Below, piece after piece: positions 4,182-7,850 of a stretch of DNA of 7,850 nt. The number at the start of each line of letters is the position of its first letter. Position 1 is the first letter of the stretch. The translations under genes were made by a program, and so were the position numbers. Below the pieces are notes generated by a model that was given only the letters and a program-made list of their open reading frames with translations, was not told the origin of the DNA and searched no databases. The stretch comes from Actinomycetota bacterium (GTDB lineage Bacteria; Actinomycetota; Actinomycetes; Actinomycetales; Angustibacteraceae), in the NCBI GenBank assembly GCA_014377795.1, contig JACMOY010000055.1, positions 1 to 7,850 of the forward strand. Direction: 5' to 3'.

Positions 4182-5618
4182 GTGAACGCGCTTGACCTGG
4201 CCCGCTGGCAGTTCGGGATCATCACGATCTACCACTTCATGTTCGTCCCGCTGACGATCGGCCTGGCCCCGCTGGTCGCGATCATGCAGACCGTCTGGCT
4301 GCGCACCGGGGACGAGCGGTGGCTGCGGCTCACCAAGTTCTTCGGCAAGCTGTTCCTGATCAACTTCGCGATCGGTGTCGTCACGGGGATCGTCCAGGAG
4401 TTCCAGTTCGGGATGAACTGGAGCGAGTACTCGCGCTTCGTCGGCGATGTCTTCGGTGCGCCCCTGGCGATCGAGGGGCTGGCCGCGTTCTTCATCGAGT
4501 CCACGTTCCTCGGCCTGTGGATCTTCGGCTGGGACCGCCTGCCGCGCCGGGTGCACCTCGCGACGATCTGGCTCGCCGCCGTCGGCACCTGGCTGTCGGC
4601 GTACTTCATCCTGGCGGCCAACTCGTTCATGCAGCACCCCGTCGGCGTCCGCTACAACGCCGAGCGCGGCCGCGCCGAGCTGACGAGCATCTGGAAGCTG
4701 CTGACGAACAACACCGCGCTCGCCACCTTCCCGCACACCGTGGCCGGTGCGCTCGTGGTCGCCGGCACCTTCGTCGCCGCGATCTCGACCTGGTGGGCGG
4801 TACGGGCCCACGGCCGCGGCGACCTGCAGGTGGCCGACACGTTCCGCTCGGCGATCCGCCTCGGCCTGGTCGCCCTGGTCATCGGCGGGGTCGCGGTCGC
4901 CATCTCGGGCGACGCCCAGGCCAAGCTGATGTTCAAGCAGCAGCCGATGAAGATGGCTGCCGCAGAGGCGTTGTGCCACACCGAGACCGGTGCGGGGTTC
5001 AGCCTGATCGCCGTCGGTGACGTGCAGAACCGTTGCGACGTCCGGCAGCTGACGATCCCCCGGCTGACCTCCTTCCTCGCCGACGGTGACCTGAACTCGA
5101 CCCTCAAGGGGGTCGACGAGCTGCAGACCGAGTACGTCGCGAAGTACGGCCCGGGCGACTACAAGCCCATGTTGCCCGTGACGTACTGGTCGTTCCGGCT
5201 GATGATCGGTTTCGGCGCCGTCAGCGCCCTGCTGGCCCTCGCGGGCCTGTGGTTCACCCGACGCGGACGCCTGCCCACCAACCCGCGTCTGGGTCGCCTT
5301 GCCCTGTGGGCGGTCCCGGCGCCGTTCCTGGCCAACGCGTTCGGCTGGATCTTCACCGAGATGGGTCGCCAGCCGTGGGTGGTCGCGCCCAACCCGAGCG
5401 GGGTGGACGGCGTCCGGATGCTGGTGCGCGACGGCGTCTCGAAGGTCGGCGCGGGCTACGTCGTCACCTCGCTCGCCTCGTTCGCGCTGATGTACGGCGT
5501 CCTCGCGGTCGTCTGGTTCGGCCTGATGCGCCGCTACGCCGCCGAGGGACTGCCCGAGGTCGCCGCGCCCGAGCAACGCACGACGGACGACGAGCGCCCG
5601 CTCTCGTTCGCCTACTGA
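4182..5618 (+). CDS. cydA: Cytochrome bd quinol oxidase subunit I
   Basis: CydA (478 residues) is the haem-carrying, quinol-oxidising subunit of the high-affinity cytochrome bd oxidase, which reduces oxygen to water in the membrane. Expected key residues are present: H18 (E. coli H19, high-spin haem ligand), H185 and M341 (E. coli H186 and M393, haem b558 ligands), E98 and E106 in the IEGLAAFFIESTF region (E. coli E99 and E107), K257 and E262 of the quinol site (E. coli K252 and E257), and E393 in the GWIFTEMGRQPW motif (E. coli E445). K257 to M341 is 84 residues against 141 in E. coli, so this is a short Q-loop enzyme. The Q-loop has a cysteine pair, C265 and C285. The GTG start at 4182 has GAGGAG four bases upstream and immediately gives the conserved N-terminus LDLARWQFG; the frame is open further upstream but that part lacks homology. 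cydB follows after 12 bp. Confidence 0.98.
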   Translation: MNALDLARWQFGIITIYHFMFVPLTIGLAPLVAIMQTVWLRTGDERWLRLTKFFGKLFLINFAIGVVTGIVQEFQFGMNWSEYSRFVGDVFGAPLAIEGLAAFFIESTFLGLWIFGWDRLPRRVHLATIWLAAVGTWLSAYFILAANSFMQHPVGVRYNAERGRAELTSIWKLLTNNTALATFPHTVAGALVVAGTFVAAISTWWAVRAHGRGDLQVADTFRSAIRLGLVALVIGGVAVAISGDAQAKLMFKQQPMKMAAAEALCHTETGAGFSLIAVGDVQNRCDVRQLTIPRLTSFLADGDLNSTLKGVDELQTEYVAKYGPGDYKPMLPVTYWSFRLMIGFGAVSALLALAGLWFTRRGRLPTNPRLGRLALWAVPAPFLANAFGWIFTEMGRQPWVVAPNPSGVDGVRMLVRDGVSKVGAGYVVTSLASFALMYGVLAVVWFGLMRRYAAEGLPEVAAPEQRTTDDERPLSFAY

Positions 5619-5630
5619 CCGGAGGCTGAT

Positions 5631-6677
5631 GTGGATCTCACGACCGTCTGGTTCATCCTGATCGGCCTGCTGTGGACCGGCTACCTGGTGCTGGAGGGCT
5701 TCGACTTCGGTGTCGGCATGCTGCTGCCCGTGCTGAGCCGCGGGGGCGACGACGTCCACCGCGAGGGCCAGTGGCGGGTGATGCTGAACACGATCGGCCC
5801 GGTCTGGGACGGCAACGAGGTGTGGCTGCTGGTGGCCGGCGGAGCGACCTTCGCCGCGTTCCCCGAGTGGTACGCCACCCTGTTCTCCGGCTTCTACCTG
5901 CCGCTGCTGCTGATCCTGCTCGCCCTGATCGCCCGCGGGGTCGCGTTCGAGTACCGCGGCAAGGTGAACGACGCCGTCTGGCGGGCCCGCTGGGACCGCG
6001 CGATCGTCGTCGGGTCGGCGCTGCCTGCCGTCCTGTGGGGGGTGGCGTTCGCGAACATCGTGCGCGGCGTCCCCATCGACGCCGACCATCAGTTCACCGG
6101 CACGCTGCTCACGCTGCTCAACCCCTACGGCCTGCTCGGTGGCCTCACGACGCTGACCCTGTTCCTGCTGCACGGCGCGGTGTTCATCTCGCTGAAGACG
6201 GACGGGCCGATCCGGGTGCGCGCCCGCGTGCTGTCCGCCCGGCTCGCACCGGTGACGCTCGTCGTGGCCGGCACGTTCGCGGTCTGGACCCAGCTCGCCC
6301 ACGGCGCCGGGTGGACCTGGGCCGCGGTCGTCGTCGCGGCAGCGGCCCTGGTCGCGGCGGTCGCCGCCACCCGCGAAGGCCGTGAGGGTGTCGCGTTCGT
6401 CCTGACCAGCGTCACCATCGTGAGCGCGGTCGTGCTGCTCTTCGGCAGCCTGTTCCCCGACGTCATGCCCTCGAGCACCGACGTCGCGAACAGCCTGACG
6501 ACCGCGAACGCGTCGTCCACGCCCTACACCCTGAAGGTCATGACCTGGGTGGCCGTCGCGCTCACGCCGTTCGTCGTCCTGTACCAGGGGTGGTCGTACT
6601 GGGTGTTCCGGCAGCGGATCAGCACCAGCCACCTGCCCGCGGCGAGCGGCCTGTCGGCGTTCGCCAGCCCGCGCTGA
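5631..6677 (+). CDS. cydB: Cytochrome bd quinol oxidase subunit II
   Basis: CydB (348 residues, family-typical length) is the second membrane subunit of cytochrome bd. It forms a pseudo-symmetric heterodimer with CydA and helps stabilise the haems. Family motifs are EGFDFGVGMLLPVL (22-35, including conserved D25), NTIGPVWDGNEVWLL (53-67) and RGVAFEYRGK (102-111), followed by alternating hydrophobic helices to the C-terminus. The start is the GTG at 5631, five bases after GGAGG (5621-5625). An ATG overlapping it at 5629 is out of frame. It is separated from cydA by 12 bp and from cydD by 7 bp, so all three are one operon. Confidence 0.98.
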   Translation: MDLTTVWFILIGLLWTGYLVLEGFDFGVGMLLPVLSRGGDDVHREGQWRVMLNTIGPVWDGNEVWLLVAGGATFAAFPEWYATLFSGFYLPLLLILLALIARGVAFEYRGKVNDAVWRARWDRAIVVGSALPAVLWGVAFANIVRGVPIDADHQFTGTLLTLLNPYGLLGGLTTLTLFLLHGAVFISLKTDGPIRVRARVLSARLAPVTLVVAGTFAVWTQLAHGAGWTWAAVVVAAAALVAAVAATREGREGVAFVLTSVTIVSAVVLLFGSLFPDVMPSSTDVANSLTTANASSTPYTLKVMTWVAVALTPFVVLYQGWSYWVFRQRISTSHLPAASGLSAFASPR

Positions 6678-6684
6678 GGTCCGC

Positions 6685-7850
6685 GTGCGACCTCTGGACC
6701 CGCGGCTGGTGCGCGAGGTGCGCCCGGCCCGGCGCTACGTCCTGCTCACCGGCGCCACCGGCTCGGCCCTCGGCGCGCTCGTCGTGGTGCAGGCCTACCT
6801 GCTCGCCGACGTCATCGCGACCGTCTTCTCGGGCGGGGACGTCGCCACCCGCCGGCCGCAGTTCGCCGCGCTGATCGGCTGCGTGGCGGCCCGCGTCGGG
6901 CTGTCGTGGGTGCAGGAGCGGTACGGCGAGCGCGCGGCCACCGCGGTCATTGCCGACCTGCGGCTGCGGGTGCTGGCGCACGCGGTCGCGCTCGGCCCGT
7001 CGTTCCTGCGCTCGGCCGCCCGCACCGAGGTCGTCACGTTGACGACCGTGGGGCTGGAGAACCTGCGGCCCTACCTCGCGCGCTATCTGCCCCAGCTGCT
7101 GCTCGCCGCGGTCGTGACCCCCGCCCTGCTGGTGGTCGTGGCGGTCAACGACCCCCTGTCGGCCGGCGTCATCGCGCTGACCCTGCCGCTGGTGCCGCTG
7201 TTCATGGCGCTGGTGGGATGGATGACGCAGACCAGCTCGGCCCGCGGCCTGGTGTCGATGCAGCGCTTGGGCGCCCAGGTGCTCGACCTGCTGGCCGGGC
7301 TGCCGACCCTGGTGGCGCTGGGCCGCGAGCGCGGACCGGCGGCGCGGGTGCGGGCCCTGGGCGAGGCCCACCGGCACGCGACCAACCGGACGCTGCGCAC
7401 CGCCTTCCTGTCCTCCCTGGTGCTCGAGCTGCTCACGACGCTGTCGGTGGCGCTGGTGGCCGTCGGGGTCGGGTTGCGCCTGCTGTCCGGGTCGCTGGAC
7501 CTGCGCACCGCACTGGTCGTGCTCATCCTCGCTCCCGAGGTCTACCTACCGCTGCGGCAGGTGGGCACCCAGTTCCACGCCAGCAGCGACGGCCTGGCCG
7601 CGGTCGACCAGGCGTTCGCCGTCCTGGCCCGGCCGCTGCCGGCGTCCGGCACGCTTCCGGCGCCGGACCTGCGGACGAGCGTCATCGTGCTGGACGGGGT
7701 CGCCGTGCAGCACGAGGGACGCGACCGCCTCGCGCCGGACGGGGCGAGCCTGACCCTGCGGCCAGGCACCGTGACGGCCCTGACCGGCCCCAGCGGCTGC
7801 GGCAAGACGACCCTCGCCGAGGTGGTTCTGGGGCTGCGCAGGCCCGACGC
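6685..7850 (+). CDS. cydD: CydD-type ABC exporter subunit, 3'-truncated by the window edge
   Basis: The first 388 complete codons of an ABC exporter fusing a membrane domain to an ATPase are present and the frame is open to the last base. The CydDC heterodimer is required for cytochrome bd assembly; cysteine/glutathione export and haem binding have been proposed as its role. Residues about 20-300 form a six-helix exporter domain, with hydrophobic segments near 20-45, 62-75, 128-152, 156-182, 238-262 and 270-290. The nucleotide-binding domain begins near 328 and shows the Walker A motif GPSGCGKTT (368-376, with catalytic K374). Walker B and the signature motif lie beyond the window. The GTG start has AGG within TGAGGT, overlapping the cydB stop, five bases upstream. 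Directly following cydAB identifies it as CydD rather than another exporter. Whether it ends as CydD alone or as a fused CydDC, as in some actinobacteria, cannot be seen. Confidence 0.93.
   Translation, partial: MRPLDPRLVREVRPARRYVLLTGATGSALGALVVVQAYLLADVIATVFSGGDVATRRPQFAALIGCVAARVGLSWVQERYGERAATAVIADLRLRVLAHAVALGPSFLRSAARTEVVTLTTVGLENLRPYLARYLPQLLLAAVVTPALLVVVAVNDPLSAGVIALTLPLVPLFMALVGWMTQTSSARGLVSMQRLGAQVLDLLAGLPTLVALGRERGPAARVRALGEAHRHATNRTLRTAFLSSLVLELLTTLSVALVAVGVGLRLLSGSLDLRTALVVLILAPEVYLPLRQVGTQFHASSDGLAAVDQAFAVLARPLPASGTLPAPDLRTSVIVLDGVAVQHEGRDRLAPDGASLTLRPGTVTALTGPSGCGKTTLAEVVLGLRRPD

Noticed and set aside
4023..6632. A very long open frame antisense to cydA and cydB
   Set aside because: It is a product of GC-rich codon bias opposite real genes. 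Its translation is Arg/Asp/Gln/Gly-rich with no domains, while cydA and cydB on the other strand have full family motifs.

Overview
The window is very GC-rich with G/C-biased third codon positions, frequent GTG starts, GAGGAG-type ribosome binding sites and an actinobacterial gene set. It most likely comes from the chromosome of a high-GC Gram-positive bacterium (Actinomycetota). I cannot place it below phylum. I see no mobile element, tRNA, rRNA or CRISPR.

Layout. Positions 1-77 hold no recognisable gene, only a small inverted repeat. Positions 78-307 (+) look like the decayed C-terminal half of a Nudix hydrolase, broken by one frameshift. From 4012 down to 332, five genes lie on the minus strand. 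In order of transcription they are a CBS-CBS-BON protein (4012-3404), two tandem Fluc/CrcB fluoride channel subunits (3312-2935 and 2938-2561), a lipoprotein glycoside hydrolase of family 3 (2564-1296) and a PAP2-type membrane phosphatase (1273-332). crcB/crcB and crcB/lipoprotein each overlap by an ATGA quadruplet, so these three are almost certainly co-transcribed and translationally coupled. The PAP2 gene follows after 22 bp. From 4182 onward the plus strand carries the cytochrome bd oxidase operon: cydA, cydB and the start of cydD, the ABC exporter needed to assemble the oxidase. cydD runs off the window edge.

How the genes fit together. The 169-bp divergent region (4013-4181) between the CBS-BON gene and cydA contains two near-palindromic boxes in inverted orientation, sharing GGGACC-NN-(T/G)GSCCC. 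They resemble the DosR/DevR dormancy-regulator boxes of actinobacteria. A high-affinity terminal oxidase and a CBS protein resembling hypoxia-response proteins are the kind of genes such a regulator would control. The likely theme of the right half is therefore adaptation to low oxygen. The left half is a cell-envelope and fluoride-resistance cluster with no obvious functional link to it.

Nothing here is clearly a new system. The points most worth checking are the paired DosR-like boxes, the substituted pore phenylalanines in both CrcB subunits, a GH3 lipoprotein lacking the NagZ Asp-His dyad, the cysteine pair in the CydA Q-loop, and the Nudix remnant.
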